From a virus, in IMG/VR virus record IMGVR_UViG_3300040807_002991, positions 1-22,021 of that record: a stretch of DNA of 22,021 nt; one strand, given 5' to 3'. Under the pieces are notes generated by a model. That model did no database searches. It was not told the origin of the DNA and saw only the letters and a program-made list of their open reading frames with translations. This document shows, piece after piece, positions 6,723 to 14,084 of this stretch (positions within the stretch are counted from its first letter, which is position 1; the number at the start of each line of letters is the position of its first letter). The translations under genes were made by a program, and so were the position numbers.

Positions 6723-7283
6723 ATGCCAGACATAGATATAGACTTCGCTGATAGACAAGGAATATTAGATAAGATACCACACACTAGAGCAAGTATCATC
6801 GATGCCAAAGGTACCAAATCACACAACACAGGAGTTTACTTTACTGACTGTCCAGTTATACCACAAACGAATCAATCTTCAATAGATTACAAAGTATTAG
6901 AGTCATTAGGATATTTTAAATTAGATCTATTGAATGTTAATATCTATTCAATGGTTAAATCAAGACAACATCTACAAGATTTGATCGACACAGAACCTCA
7001 ATGGGAAAAATTACAGGATCGATCATTTGTCGACCAACTGTTCCATTTGAACGGACACTTCGAAGTTGTCTCTAAACTAAAACCTAAAACACTGGAAGAG
7101 ATAGCTTGTTGTCTTGCTATCATTAGACCTGCTAAACGACATCTCTTAAACAAGTCTTGGAACGATATACACAAAGAGGTTTGGACTAAACCCAATGACG
7201 GACAATATTTCTTTAAGAAAGCACACGCAATATCATATGCGATGGCAGTCACAGTGCATATGAACTTACTTTGTGGTGCGTAG
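6723..7283 (+). CDS. Miniature C-family DNA polymerase (DnaE-like) palm/fingers protein
   Basis: 186 aa from the ATG at 6723, chosen because a strong promoter abuts it. It starts with the catalytic motif PDIDIDF at residues 2-8, matching DnaE PDFDVDF (Asp3 and Asp5). His34 in KSHNTGVYF matches the DnaE MHAGG segment, FKLDLL carries the third catalytic Asp (Asp68), and the fingers motifs IRP (134-136) and FKKAHAISYA (164-173) match DnaE IRPG and FNKSHAAAYA. The PHP domain, the glycine-rich GxGS segment, the thumb and the OB/clamp-binding parts are missing. It could be a reduced polymerase, a nucleotide-binding accessory, or an inhibitor of host DNA polymerase III; activity cannot be judged. 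It converges with the minus-strand gene at 7266 with an 18-base overlap. Confidence 0.75.
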   Translation: MPDIDIDFADRQGILDKIPHTRASIIDAKGTKSHNTGVYFTDCPVIPQTNQSSIDYKVLESLGYFKLDLLNVNIYSMVKSRQHLQDLIDTEPQWEKLQDRSFVDQLFHLNGHFEVVSKLKPKTLEEIACCLAIIRPAKRHLLNKSWNDIHKEVWTKPNDGQYFFKKAHAISYAMAVTVHMNLLCGA

Positions 7284-7640
7284 GAGTTGAACTGTCTTTC
7301 TTCTTATTCTTTTTGATTCAGCAAAGTCGCTCAATCTAATCACAGGACCAAAATTAACTTTGATTTCTTTCATCGAATATGTCCTTAGATAAGGTCTGAA
7401 TTTTACGAATTCGGAACCTATGAAGATGTTGATTGGTATTTTCCTGTTAGATTCCCACCACCAGTTTGCACCGTACTCTAGAAACTTTGCTTTTAATTCA
7501 GCGGGTAATAGTTCAAAGACATAGATACTCATTACTTTGCTGTCGCAGTTTTGTATGATACCTATAATTTCTTGCTTTGCTACGGTGATCAAAGACAAGA
7601 ATGGGTGAGAAGTTTGTATTTCGTTGGGATCTACTGACAT
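7266..7640 (-). CDS. Conserved phage protein of unknown function
   Basis: 124 aa from the ATG at 7640; in-frame ATGs at 7649, 7658 and 7691 are alternatives, but the conserved-looking part begins after the last one. The core HPFLSLITVAKQEIIGIIQN, YGANWWWESNRKIPINIFI and GPVIRLSDF, ending in RRKTVQLLR, resembles a protein often seen in T4-like cyanophages without assigned function (from memory; not checked). It is the only minus-strand gene within the left 14 kb and faces the structural gene at 7709 head to head, with about 70 bases between. Confidence 0.75.
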   Translation of the reverse strand: MSVDPNEIQTSHPFLSLITVAKQEIIGIIQNCDSKVMSIYVFELLPAELKAKFLEYGANWWWESNRKIPINIFIGSEFVKFRPYLRTYSMKEIKVNFGPVIRLSDFAESKRIRRKTVQLLRTTK

Positions 7641-7689
7641 TTTATACATAATTACCATGATGTGTTTGTAACAATGATGTTTTTGGTAC

Positions 7690-7697
7690 AATAAATA
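7690..7697 (+). promoter_or_regulatory. T4-like late promoter motif
   Basis: AATAAATA, one base from the T4 late consensus TATAAATA and matching the relaxed NATAAATA form described for marine T4-like phages. It lies 11 bases before the ATG of the structural protein at 7709, the only virion-type gene in the window, which fits late expression. Confidence 0.6.
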
Positions 7698-7708
7698 CTT
7701 TAAATGCC

Positions 7709-8518
7709 ATGCAATACAACATCGGATACATATTACCCAACCTTGTCGATGTATACATACACACAGACGGGACTGTAAGGAGATACGAAAAAGTGTACGA
7801 AAGATCTATTAAGTTGTACAAAGAAGTAGACAACACTTTTACTTTAGTAGTGCGTAATCAAGATCAAAAGGCACAATTTGTAGACGGCACGTCGACTGTG
7901 CTACAGATAAGCGACAGCAACGACAAATTGCAGATTACAAAGGTCGGTGTTGTTGTGGACGACGGTTCGAGTACATCAACGAAAGGACACGTGAAATTTA
8001 CTATAACCGAAAGCGATATGCTTAAACTAAAAACTGGTTTTTATCACGGTGCTATCAAACACACGGACACATCCAGCACCACACAGATTGTATATGCTGA
8101 CACAAGATATGATGCGGCGGTAAGGTTTGAAGTAGTTGATAAGACATTTCCAGCATTGGTTGATAGCACAGAAATTTCATCTTTCTCACTACTCGAAGGC
8201 AAACATATTTCTAGCACTGTAACAGCAAATGCAAATCAAAATTCCAATCAAGCTTTACACACTGTAGCAGTTTATACAAATGACTTTTCCGGTGACTTAC
8301 ACGTCTATGGCACACTGACTCCTAATATGAGTTATGCAACTGACTCACACCAATCTTCATTCTATAAAATTACCACACAAACATATAGCAATGCATCTGG
8401 AGTGAAATATTTTAATTTCACAGGTGTACACACTTCGGTAGCATTTGTATTCGTTCAAGAATCTGGTGATTCTTCTACTGTGCTCGGCGGCATTGACAAA
8501 CTACTTTACAGATCGTAA
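7709..8518 (+). CDS. Virion structural protein, tail/baseplate type
   Basis: 269 aa, rich in Thr, Ser, Val and Asp with alternating beta strands and almost no long helix. The N-terminal half (KLYKEVDNTFTLVVRNQDQKA, then VKFTITESDMLKLKTGFYHGAI) resembles the BppU-like N-terminal beta-sandwich of baseplate proteins, with the typical property-then-limit strand order. The C-terminal half (HTVAVYTNDFSGDLHVYGTL onwards) looks like a second beta-sandwich. A late promoter motif precedes it. A tail-fibre attachment or virion-surface role is likely but the exact position in the particle is unknown. Confidence 0.7.
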   Translation: MQYNIGYILPNLVDVYIHTDGTVRRYEKVYERSIKLYKEVDNTFTLVVRNQDQKAQFVDGTSTVLQISDSNDKLQITKVGVVVDDGSSTSTKGHVKFTITESDMLKLKTGFYHGAIKHTDTSSTTQIVYADTRYDAAVRFEVVDKTFPALVDSTEISSFSLLEGKHISSTVTANANQNSNQALHTVAVYTNDFSGDLHVYGTLTPNMSYATDSHQSSFYKITTQTYSNASGVKYFNFTGVHTSVAFVFVQESGDSSTVLGGIDKLLYRS

Positions 8519-8521
8519 ACT
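8493..8521 (+). promoter_or_regulatory. sigma70-type promoter for the DUF3307 gene, leaderless layout
   Basis: TTGACA at 8493-8498, a 17-base spacer, TAAACT at 8516-8521, and the ATG at 8528 six bases later. The -10 box includes the stop codon of the structural gene. The -10 match is 4 of 6. Confidence 0.5.
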
Positions 8522-8527
8522 GATACT

Positions 8528-8932
8528 ATGTTACTTCATTTGTTTTTTTTATTACTAGTAAAACATTTTATCTGCGATTTTGCACTGCAAGGAAGATTCC
8601 AAGGACCCAAAGACAAATATAAATTAACTTCAGTGAATGGACATCTACACGCTTTGGATCACGCCGTAGGCACTGCATTCATTTTTGCCTGCTTGTCCAT
8701 CGTAATTTATTTTTACAACCATAGTGCTGTGTTTACCAGTGTGATAGTATTTGCAGTCTTAGATTATGTTCTGCACTTTTTTATTGACTGGATAAAAAAT
8801 AATTTTGTCAAAGCCAATGGTTGGGTCAGCAACCAGAGAGAATTTTGGATTTTAACTTCAATTGATCAATGCCTACACGCTGGTTGTTATTTGTTGTATT
8901 GTGTTCTATTTGGTATTTGGTTTATAGGTTGA
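8528..8932 (+). CDS. DUF3307 family membrane protein
   Basis: 134 aa. It has the DUF3307 pattern: a hydrophobic N-terminus with KHFICDFALQ (about 12-21), HLHALDHA (39-46), a central HFFIDWIKN segment and a C-terminal DQCLHAG segment. These His and Asp residues repeat within or next to hydrophobic spans, giving about four membrane segments. The family is common in phages and bacteria; its role is not established. Transcription may start at its own leaderless-type promoter, separate from the late structural gene just upstream. Confidence 0.85.
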   Translation: MLLHLFFLLLVKHFICDFALQGRFQGPKDKYKLTSVNGHLHALDHAVGTAFIFACLSIVIYFYNHSAVFTSVIVFAVLDYVLHFFIDWIKNNFVKANGWVSNQREFWILTSIDQCLHAGCYLLYCVLFGIWFIG

Positions 8933-8957
8933 CATATTAGTTCTTTATTTTTATAAT
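8929..8957 (+). promoter_or_regulatory. Perfect-consensus sigma70 promoter for the primase, leaderless layout
   Basis: TTGACA at 8929-8934, a 17-base spacer, and TATAAT at 8952-8957: 12 of 12 consensus bases. The primase ATG at 8963 is only 5 bases beyond the -10 box, so the transcript should start at the start codon. The -10 box lies within the palindrome at 8941-8963. Confidence 0.8.
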
Positions 8958-8963
8958 AAAGAA
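8941..8963. repeat. Perfect 9-bp inverted repeat covering the -10 box
   Basis: TTCTTTATT at 8941-8949 pairs with AATAAAGAA at 8955-8963, with a 5-base centre. It spans the -10 box of the primase promoter and ends on the A of the start codon. No T-run follows, so it reads better as a protein-binding site than as a terminator. Confidence 0.65.
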
Positions 8964-9925
8964 TGCTTCCGGATTTACAACATACTCTCGAATCACATCT
9001 ACCTCCCAAACGTAAAAAAACTCCTTCAGGATGGATATCATTCAACGCACCTTGTTGTCATTTTAATGGCGAAACACAAGACACCAGAGGCAGAGGAGGC
9101 ATTATGTATCTAGGTGACGGATCAATACAGTATCACTGTTTTAACTGCGGCTACAAAACTAATTTCACTCCAGGAAGATATCTAAGCAACAGATTTAGGA
9201 AGTTGTTAAGATGGTTAAATGTTGACCAATCAACTATTAGTAAATTGTCAATGGCGGCAATGAAACTAGCACAAGAAGTATCACCTAATAAGAATGTTGA
9301 GAAAGTAGATATCACATTTGACAGTTTCAAACTTCCCGATGACGCTACACGCATAAATGATGATCACTCTAATTACGTAAAATATTTGAACACTAGAGGA
9401 ATCGATCACAACGAATATCCTTTTTACGCATCAAAAACATTAGACAATAGAATATTAGTTCCCATATACAAAGACAAAAAATTGATTGGACAAGTTGCCA
9501 GATCAATTGATCCCAATACAAAGCCAAAATATTATGCACAGGTCCAACCAGGTACATTGTTCAACTTGGACAATCAACATTGGTCAAGAAAATTTATAAT
9601 ACTAGTGGAAGGGGTGTTTGATGCCATAGCCATCGATGGTGTGGCTATATTGGGCAGTGAGATTAGCAACAAACAAAAATTACAGATTGAATCGCTCAAT
9701 CGAAAAGTTATCATAATGCCTGATCGTGACAAAGCCGGAAGCAAACTCATTGATCAGGCGTGTGATTGGGGATGGTCAGTATCTATGCCACCGTGGCAAG
9801 AAGGCATTAAAGATATTAATAATGCTGTATTGACATATGGCAAGATGCTGACCATCCAAGCAATCCTCAAATATACACACGACTCGAAAACAAAAATTAA
9901 ATTGAGTGAGAAATTATGGCTATGA
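8963..9925 (+). CDS. DNA primase, T4 gp61 type
   Basis: 320 aa. The zinc-binding region has Cys31, Cys32 and His33 followed by YHCFNCGY (Cys59, Cys62). The Toprim catalytic core has Ile-Leu-VEGVFDA (Glu216) and MPDRDKAG (Asp254, Asp256), which bind the metal for RNA primer synthesis. In T4, gp61 works with the gp41 helicase, which is encoded 2 kb downstream here. The ATG at 8963 is the only Met before the zinc region, and a perfect promoter abuts it. Its end overlaps the nucleotidyltransferase start by 10 bases. Confidence 0.9.
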   Translation: MLPDLQHTLESHLPPKRKKTPSGWISFNAPCCHFNGETQDTRGRGGIMYLGDGSIQYHCFNCGYKTNFTPGRYLSNRFRKLLRWLNVDQSTISKLSMAAMKLAQEVSPNKNVEKVDITFDSFKLPDDATRINDDHSNYVKYLNTRGIDHNEYPFYASKTLDNRILVPIYKDKKLIGQVARSIDPNTKPKYYAQVQPGTLFNLDNQHWSRKFIILVEGVFDAIAIDGVAILGSEISNKQKLQIESLNRKVIIMPDRDKAGSKLIDQACDWGWSVSMPPWQEGIKDINNAVLTYGKMLTIQAILKYTHDSKTKIKLSEKLWL

Positions 9926-10287
9926 CTTGGGATAATAAAAAACCAACAGCACAAATGCTAGGAAGATGGCAACCATTCCACGACGGACACTATAAATTAT
10001 TCAAAGAAATAATAAAAAAGACTGGTCAAGTCTGTATCCAAATTAGAGATGTACAAGGTGTAGACGATAATCCTTTTGATTTTGAAACGGTGAAAAAGAA
10101 CATTGAAGACAGATTAAATCCTGAATTTGAAGGACAATTTAAAATTATGCTTGTGCCAAACATCACAAACATATGTTATGGACGAGGTGTAGGCTACAAG
10201 ATCGAAGAAATTGTTCTTGACGAAGAAACACAAAAGATATCTGCAACCAAGATAAGAGCAAAAATGAGGGAAGATGGTGAACTATAA
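9916..10287 (+). CDS. Nucleotidyltransferase of the HxGH superfamily (cytidylyl/NMN adenylyl type)
   Basis: 123 aa. GRWQPFHDGHYKLF (17-30) is the HxGH nucleotide-binding motif, and ISATKIRAKMREDG near the C-terminus matches the ISSTxIR motif. These enzymes join a nucleotide to a phosphate group, e.g. NMN to NAD or glycerol 3-phosphate to its CDP form. At 123 aa it is shorter than NadD/NadM (about 170 aa or more) and near the size of TagD-like cytidylyltransferases. The motif GRWQPFHDGH is closer to the NadM/NadR pattern (GRFQPxHxGH). The substrate is therefore uncertain: NAD supply or a sugar/polyol precursor are the main options. It overlaps both neighbours. Confidence 0.8.
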   Translation: MAMTWDNKKPTAQMLGRWQPFHDGHYKLFKEIIKKTGQVCIQIRDVQGVDDNPFDFETVKKNIEDRLNPEFEGQFKIMLVPNITNICYGRGVGYKIEEIVLDEETQKISATKIRAKMREDGEL

Positions 10288-11131
10288 TCCTGTAAAATAT
10301 AAAACTCCTTTAAGATATCCTGGAGGTAAATCTCGGGCTATTAAGTTTTTGCACAACTTCCTTCCTGATCGCATTCAAACGTATTGCGAACCTTTTATGG
10401 GAGGTGCGTCCATGGCTCTTTACGTCACCCAAAGATATCCTGATGTTTTGGTTACAGTCAACGATGCATACTATCCATTATTCAATTTCTGGCGTATGCT
10501 ACAGAGTCAAGGCAAGGAAATGGCGATGAGGTTAGAAGAAATTAAAAGAAGTTGTGAGAGCGACAAGGACAAACAGAGAGAAATCTATCAGCAATCGCAA
10601 GTATGGATGGAAGACAAACAATTGGACCATTTCACATCTGCCTGTAGTTTTTATATCGCAAACAAATGTTCGTTTTCAGGTTTGGCTTCTTCTTCTTTTT
10701 CACAACAGGCTTTCGATGGAAACTTCACAATCAACAATATTAGAAAACTTCCTGAGTACCAGGAAATAATCTATATGTGGAACATCACCAATTTTGATTA
10801 CCAAATGTATATGCATCCGGATTATGATCAAGATTTTATATTCCTAGATCCGCCATATGACATCAAATCTTTTTTATATGGCAAAGACGGAGATAAACAC
10901 AAAGGATTTGATCACAACAATTTCAAAGAACATATTGATAGATTAGATAGATGGGGAATAAATTTTATGGTGACTTACAACGCAGATCCAAATTTGATCG
11001 ATGCGTATGCAACCTATAAATGTTTGACCTGGGATCTAAAATATACTTTGCGTTCAACTGGTACATACAGAGAAGATCAAAAACAAAGAAAAGAATTACT
11101 GGTATACAATTATGACAACACAAACAAATAA
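10274..11131 (+). CDS. dam: D12-class DNA adenine N6-methyltransferase
   Basis: 285 aa. SAM-binding motif LRYPGGKS (13-20), EPFMGGASM (39-47) and the catalytic DPPY (192-195) occur in the order of the Dam/DpnM class. It methylates adenine in a short site, in Dam relatives GATC; the actual target is not shown. Near full length for the class. ATG at 10274 with GAGGGA just upstream as a possible ribosome-binding site; it overlaps the genes on both sides. Likely roles are protection from host or rival nucleases, or marking of replicated phage DNA. No partner restriction enzyme is visible. Confidence 0.93.
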   Translation: MVNYNPVKYKTPLRYPGGKSRAIKFLHNFLPDRIQTYCEPFMGGASMALYVTQRYPDVLVTVNDAYYPLFNFWRMLQSQGKEMAMRLEEIKRSCESDKDKQREIYQQSQVWMEDKQLDHFTSACSFYIANKCSFSGLASSSFSQQAFDGNFTINNIRKLPEYQEIIYMWNITNFDYQMYMHPDYDQDFIFLDPPYDIKSFLYGKDGDKHKGFDHNNFKEHIDRLDRWGINFMVTYNADPNLIDAYATYKCLTWDLKYTLRSTGTYREDQKQRKELLVYNYDNTNK

Positions 11132-11549
11132 GGTACTTGCAAAAATAGATGAATGGTCAGAAAATCTTGCTTTGCTGGAGGGACACAGTCGTTTAGAGTA
11201 TTTGATAGATCTGGCCAGACATTCAACAACCATGGATCAAAGCAAACGTATAGAAGAGCGTTTGGTTACAGGTTGTATCAGCAAAATATGGGTAGATGTC
11301 ATTATAGAATCAGATACAGTTAAAGTAGAATATGACAGCGATGCAATGATTACCAAAGGCATCACAAGAATAGTATGCGATTGTTTTAACGACAGCACAG
11401 TAAATGAATGCAAAGGAATCAATCCTGAAGATTTTTTAAAATTAGGAATTGTAGAATTACTAACAGCACAAAGAAGAAATGGATTGGGCAATCTAATTGC
11501 GACAATTATAAGTAGATTCAATCAACTAACCAAAGAGACACAACAATGA
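11112..11549 (+). CDS. sufE: SufE-like sulfur acceptor protein
   Basis: 145 aa. SufE accepts a persulfide from the cysteine desulfurase SufS and passes it to Fe-S cluster assembly. The signature VTGCISKIWV contains the sulfur-carrying Cys55, followed by the conserved SDAMITKGI segment and the C-terminal AQRRNGLGNLIATI helix, as in E. coli SufE. No SufS or scaffold gene is in the window, so it would act with the host machinery. The phage also carries three radical SAM enzymes and a ferredoxin, all needing Fe-S clusters; raising sulfur flow during infection is a reasonable inference. It overlaps dam by 20 bases and speD by 4. Confidence 0.88.
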   Translation: MTTQTNKVLAKIDEWSENLALLEGHSRLEYLIDLARHSTTMDQSKRIEERLVTGCISKIWVDVIIESDTVKVEYDSDAMITKGITRIVCDCFNDSTVNECKGINPEDFLKLGIVELLTAQRRNGLGNLIATIISRFNQLTKETQQ

Positions 11550-11944
11550 AACACAAACATATGATAGTGAGGGCAGAAGCATTCAACGTGCCTAAACACG
11601 AAATCACAATCGTGGATTGGACCAGTAATTTAATACGAGATATAGGAATGAAAATAATGATGGGACCATACGCAAAATATTGTGAAATGCCTGGCAACAG
11701 AGGATTTACTTGTGTGGCCATAATAGAAACATCACACATAGCGTTGCACGTCTGGGATGAACCAAAACCAAATTTAATACAACTGGACGTTTACACTTGC
11801 GGAGAACTACAAAAAGAATTGGTTTTTGATGCACTAGGTAAGTGGGACGCAGAAAAAATAGAGTACAAATATTTGGATAGAGAAAATGATCTCAGAGAAG
11901 TAAATTTTGAAATGACAAGTCCGATGAAAGAAGTTATAATATAA
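11546..11944 (+). CDS. speD: S-adenosylmethionine decarboxylase proenzyme
   Basis: 132 aa, prokaryotic class. The enzyme makes decarboxylated SAM, the aminopropyl donor for spermidine. It cleaves itself to form a pyruvoyl group; the expected cleavage Ser is Ser63 in ETSHIALHVW, with His68 and Cys85 (DVYTCG) as the partner catalytic residues. The usual Glu-Ser-His order is Glu-Thr-Ser-His here, a small deviation next to the cleavage site. speD is a recurring auxiliary gene in T4-like marine phages, probably for polyamines used in DNA packaging or translation. It overlaps sufE and is 2 bases from the helicase start. Confidence 0.9.
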   Translation: MKHKHMIVRAEAFNVPKHEITIVDWTSNLIRDIGMKIMMGPYAKYCEMPGNRGFTCVAIIETSHIALHVWDEPKPNLIQLDVYTCGELQKELVFDALGKWDAEKIEYKYLDRENDLREVNFEMTSPMKEVII

Positions 11945-11946
11945 GC

Positions 11947-13362
11947 GTGGAATATACTAAAGACCTACAGAAATTATTTTTGGAAATGTTCCTTGCGGAT
12001 GCACAGTCATTTGTGAGAGCACAGAACATTTTCCGTTATGCACACTATGATGCACAACTGAGAGAGCCTGCAAAATTTATTTTCGATTATGCTAATGAAT
12101 ACAAGACACTGCCAGATGTTGAGATGGTCAACGCCAAGACTGGTGCAGAACTACAATCAGCGGCGGATATCGATCCTAAACATTTTGACTGGTTCCTCGA
12201 TGAGTACGAGCGATTTGCTAGACACAAAGAGTTAGAGTCGGCTATACTTGCTTCGGCAGATATGTTGGAAAAAGGTGACTATGGCTCTGTGGAAGAGAAG
12301 ATCAAGAAGGCTGTGCAGGTTGGACTCACAAAAGACATGGGTCTGGATTACTTTGAAGATCCCAAAGCAAGATTACAAGCACTCAAAGACAACAACGGAC
12401 AAATACCAACCGGATGGAAGAACTTCGATAAGAAACTGTTTGGTGGTTTCAACAGAGGCGAACTGAACATCTTTGCAGGTGGTTCAGGTGCTGGTAAGAG
12501 TTTGTTCCTACAGAACTTGGCCTGCAACTATGCTGAACAAGGATTGAACTGTGTGTATGTCACACTGGAGTTGAGTGAAAATCTTACAGCAATGAGAATT
12601 GATGCAATGATGACTGAGACTGCTACTAGAGAAATATACAAAGATCTAGACACAGTTGATCTAAAAGTAAAAATGAAAGCAAAGACATCTGGTAAACTTA
12701 GAATCAAATACATTCCGTCTGGAGCAACAGCACTTGATGTGAGAGCATATATTAAGGAATTTGAAATACAGCACAACATCAAATGTGATGTAATTCTAAT
12801 TGACTATTTAGATCTTTTGATGCCACAAAACAAACGAGTGTCTCCATCGGACTTATTTGTGAAAGACAAATATGTGTCAGAAGAACTAAGAAACGTTGCT
12901 GTAGATTTGAATGCATTATTGATAACAGCATCGCAGTTGAACAGAGCATCCGTAGAAGAAATTGAATTTGATCACTCGCACATATCAGGCGGACTATCTA
13001 AGATACAAACAGCAGACAATGTGATTGGTATCTTTACAAGTAGAGCAATGAGAGAACGTGGCAAGTATCAGATACAGTTCATGAAGACTAGATCATCGTC
13101 GGGCGTTGGACACAAGGTTGACTTAGAGTTCAATGTTGATACACTGCGAATACTCGACTTGGCGGAAGATGAAGAATATCAAACATTTAAGAAACAAGCA
13201 CCAAGCATATATTCAAATCTAAAGAGGACCAGCACAGTGACTTCGGAACCAAAAGATGAACATAAGTCGGACGAGCCTCTGAGAGATGACATAGGGAAAG
13301 TAAAAGCAAACATAGAGTCAAGCAAGATCAAACAATTGATCCAAAATATGAACAAGAAATGA
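11947..13362 (+). CDS. Replicative DNA helicase, T4 gp41/DnaB type
   Basis: 471 aa. An N-terminal helical domain (1-130) is followed by the RecA-like motor: Walker A GGSGAGKS (178-185), VTLELSE (205-211), Walker B VILIDY (282-287), TASQLNR, and ISGGLSKIQTADNVIGI with the later KTRSS arginine-finger region. It unwinds DNA ahead of the fork and stimulates the gp61 primase, present upstream. The C-terminus ends with a short tail IKQLIQNMNKK, similar to T4-like phage helicases. The start is GTG at 11947, directly after speD, with no clear ribosome-binding site, so coupling is likely. It overlaps the next gene by 4 bases. Confidence 0.95.
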   Translation: MEYTKDLQKLFLEMFLADAQSFVRAQNIFRYAHYDAQLREPAKFIFDYANEYKTLPDVEMVNAKTGAELQSAADIDPKHFDWFLDEYERFARHKELESAILASADMLEKGDYGSVEEKIKKAVQVGLTKDMGLDYFEDPKARLQALKDNNGQIPTGWKNFDKKLFGGFNRGELNIFAGGSGAGKSLFLQNLACNYAEQGLNCVYVTLELSENLTAMRIDAMMTETATREIYKDLDTVDLKVKMKAKTSGKLRIKYIPSGATALDVRAYIKEFEIQHNIKCDVILIDYLDLLMPQNKRVSPSDLFVKDKYVSEELRNVAVDLNALLITASQLNRASVEEIEFDHSHISGGLSKIQTADNVIGIFTSRAMRERGKYQIQFMKTRSSSGVGHKVDLEFNVDTLRILDLAEDEEYQTFKKQAPSIYSNLKRTSTVTSEPKDEHKSDEPLRDDIGKVKANIESSKIKQLIQNMNKK

Positions 13363-14036
13363 TAGATAGAATACTATCCGTTGGGTGTTCTTTTTCTGCT
13401 CTGCGTCCCTCAAATGATATAAAAACCTGTATAGGCAACGAGTTTGCAAAAAACTATGATATTCCCGCTGACATCCTTGCGTGGGCAGGAAATGGTAACA
13501 GAAGAATTAACATAGACACGCAATTATATTTTGAAACTAGGCCAGATCAAAAACAAAACACATTCGCTGTGATACAATGGTCTACACCCGTCAGGCGTGA
13601 CTTTCCTGCAATAAAATACGGATATTCAAATGATCTCAAACCTATCTACTGGAAGAGCTGGAAGAGTCACAAACAAAGAGAAGCACAGTATATCAAAGAT
13701 CGTGCTTGGGATCTAGATATGGATCAACCATTAGTTGAACTAGAAAATTTGATCAGTCTACAAAATTATTTCAAACTGAACAAAATTGCTTATGTGATGT
13801 ACTTTGGGTTGGATCCCGAGATACACGTTGACTTACCGCAAATTAAAATATTGCTAAATCAAGTTGACAAAAAAAGAATCTTTAATTATAATACTCATCA
13901 TATGGAATGGTGCATCGAAAACAATTATACTTGTACTGATCAAGATCCTCATCCTAATGAAGATGGCATTCGAATTTGGTGTGAGTCTATGTTCAACTGG
14001 ATTGAAGAAAATAAATTTTTCGACACTATTTCATAA
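13359..14036 (+). CDS. SGNH-hydrolase-like protein
   Basis: 225 aa. Blocks of the SGNH fold are in order: VGCSFS (8-13) with the nucleophile Ser11, AGNGNRR (43-49) for the Gly/Asn oxyanion residues, a VIQWSTP strand (71-77), and DPHPNEDG (196-203) with the Asp-His pair. The family includes esterases and acyltransferases acting on sugars or lipids. Unlike the protein at 939, all catalytic residues are in place. It overlaps the helicase end (ATGA). Glycan modification is the likely field, but the substrate is unknown. Confidence 0.75.
   Translation: MIDRILSVGCSFSALRPSNDIKTCIGNEFAKNYDIPADILAWAGNGNRRINIDTQLYFETRPDQKQNTFAVIQWSTPVRRDFPAIKYGYSNDLKPIYWKSWKSHKQREAQYIKDRAWDLDMDQPLVELENLISLQNYFKLNKIAYVMYFGLDPEIHVDLPQIKILLNQVDKKRIFNYNTHHMEWCIENNYTCTDQDPHPNEDGIRIWCESMFNWIEENKFFDTIS
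13864..13892 (+). promoter_or_regulatory. Intragenic perfect-consensus sigma70 promoter
   Basis: TTGACA at 13864-13869, a 17-base spacer, TATAAT at 13887-13892, lying within the coding sequence of the SGNH-like gene. An in-frame ATG (codon 182) follows at 13902. It may drive the micro-ORFs at 14085 and 14222, or be chance in AT-rich DNA. Confidence 0.45.
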
Positions 14037-14084
14037 TTTTTTATCCAAAAAGATAAAATAGCATAAAACTTAGACTTAAAAAAT

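Noticed and set aside
9828-9833. TTGACA inside the primase gene
   Set aside because: No matching -10 box at the right distance and no start codon nearby.
14039-14058. Hairpin TTTTATC-N6-GATAAAA after the SGNH-like gene as a terminator
   Set aside because: The stem is almost all A/T and there is no T-run after it on the plus strand.
13864-14061. Second open frame overlapping the SGNH-like gene end
   Set aside because: It shadows a gene with clear motifs; its composition (Ile/Leu runs) is that of an out-of-frame reading.
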